This document shows, piece by piece, positions 63,809 to 64,000 of a stretch of DNA of 64,000 nt. The notes beneath the pieces were generated by a model, which was not told the DNA's origin, searched no databases, and was given only the letters and a program-made list of their open reading frames with translations. Within the stretch, counting starts at the first letter, position 1; each line of letters begins with the position of its first letter. Source of the stretch: Thiotrichaceae bacterium (GTDB taxonomy: Bacteria > Pseudomonadota > Gammaproteobacteria > SZUA-140); the NCBI GenBank assembly GCA_002401765.2, contig NVTY02000024.1, forward strand, positions 1-64,000, given 5' to 3'. A program made the position numbers and the translations under genes.

Positions 63809-64000
63809 ATGACCCACACCATCGAACCCATCGGCATCATCCACTCCTGCTTCAAGGAGCTCTTTGGCATTCCTCGCCAGCCAGGCTTAGTAAAAGCAGC
63901 GCGCGGCTGGGTTGAGTTTTACCCACCATTCAATCGCACCGAAGCATTCAACGGATTAGAAGATATCTCTCACCTCTGGATCACATTCCTATTTCACAAA
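63809..64000 (+). CDS. trmO: tRNA N6-threonylcarbamoyladenosine methyltransferase TrmO (partial)
   Basis: The first 64 residues of a YaeB/TsaA-like protein that methylates threonylcarbamoyladenosine 37 of tRNA. IEPIGIIHSCFKELFGIPRQ, then RGWVEFYPPFNRTEAFNGLE and DISHLWITFLFHK match the family start. The gene runs past the right edge. It is thus a second t6A-pathway gene in the window, with tsaD. Confidence 0.88.
   Translation, partial: MTHTIEPIGIIHSCFKELFGIPRQPGLVKAARGWVEFYPPFNRTEAFNGLEDISHLWITFLFHK

Overview
The window is chromosomal DNA from a gammaproteobacterium. The evidence is the gene order: rpsU-yqeY-dnaG-rpoD followed by a tRNA-Ile(CAU), dapF-DUF484-xerC-hslVU-DUF971-ubiE-ubiJ-ubiB, gpmI-envC-ctpA-yibQ, secB-gpsA and folM/folK/folB/plsY/tsaD are all typical of that class. 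The species cannot be named from the sequence. No rRNA or CRISPR array is visible. Gene density is normal, but mobile-element remains sit in several gaps.

Region 1 (1-2990) is accessory DNA: the distal end of an integron cassette array, with two recognisable attC sites and small membrane or unknown proteins. It is cut by a 5'-truncated, frameshifted group II intron that appears to sit in the attC site of the last cassette, and the intron is fused to a broken response-regulator gene. Region 2 (2990-9890) is housekeeping: a MidA-type methyltransferase, folate genes (folM, folK, folB), plsY and tsaD, then an ABC exporter pair whose ATPase carries a tryptophan-rich tail.

Region 3 (9900-20963) is the most unusual part. 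On the minus strand lie a secreted protein, two paralogous LolA-like periplasmic proteins, a ribbon-helix-helix/zinc-knuckle regulator with a striking operator palindrome, a DUF1302-like outer-membrane barrel, an RND/MMPL exporter with a Trp-rich insert, a second outer-membrane protein, and a TPR protein fused to an outer-membrane barrel. Together they could build an envelope-spanning exporter for a hydrophobic or polymeric substrate; that is inference.

Region 4 (21-27.3 kb) is molybdenum-cofactor synthesis: moaA-moaC-moaD-moaE in one operon, moeB behind a Kelch protein on the other strand, with nikR and a histidine phosphatase beside it. A palindrome resembling an IscR type 1 site lies upstream of moaA. 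Region 5 (27.4-36 kb) holds the macromolecular-synthesis operon, the tRNA, small inverted-repeat elements, and three lipoproteins, one with a ten-base G tract at its N-terminus. Region 6 (36-50 kb) has the RNA helicase deaD, an HDOD protein, a TauE/SafE permease, an NDUFA9-like protein, cca, murU, an unknown secreted protein, gpsA, secB, a rhodanese and an ArsR regulator. Region 7 (49-64 kb) runs from gpmI through envC, ctpA, yibQ, the ubiquinone genes, the HslVU protease, xerC and dapF to a partial trmO. A MITE-like element is inserted exactly at the gpmI stop codon, and an IS256-type relic and a BrnT/BrnA-like remnant follow envC.
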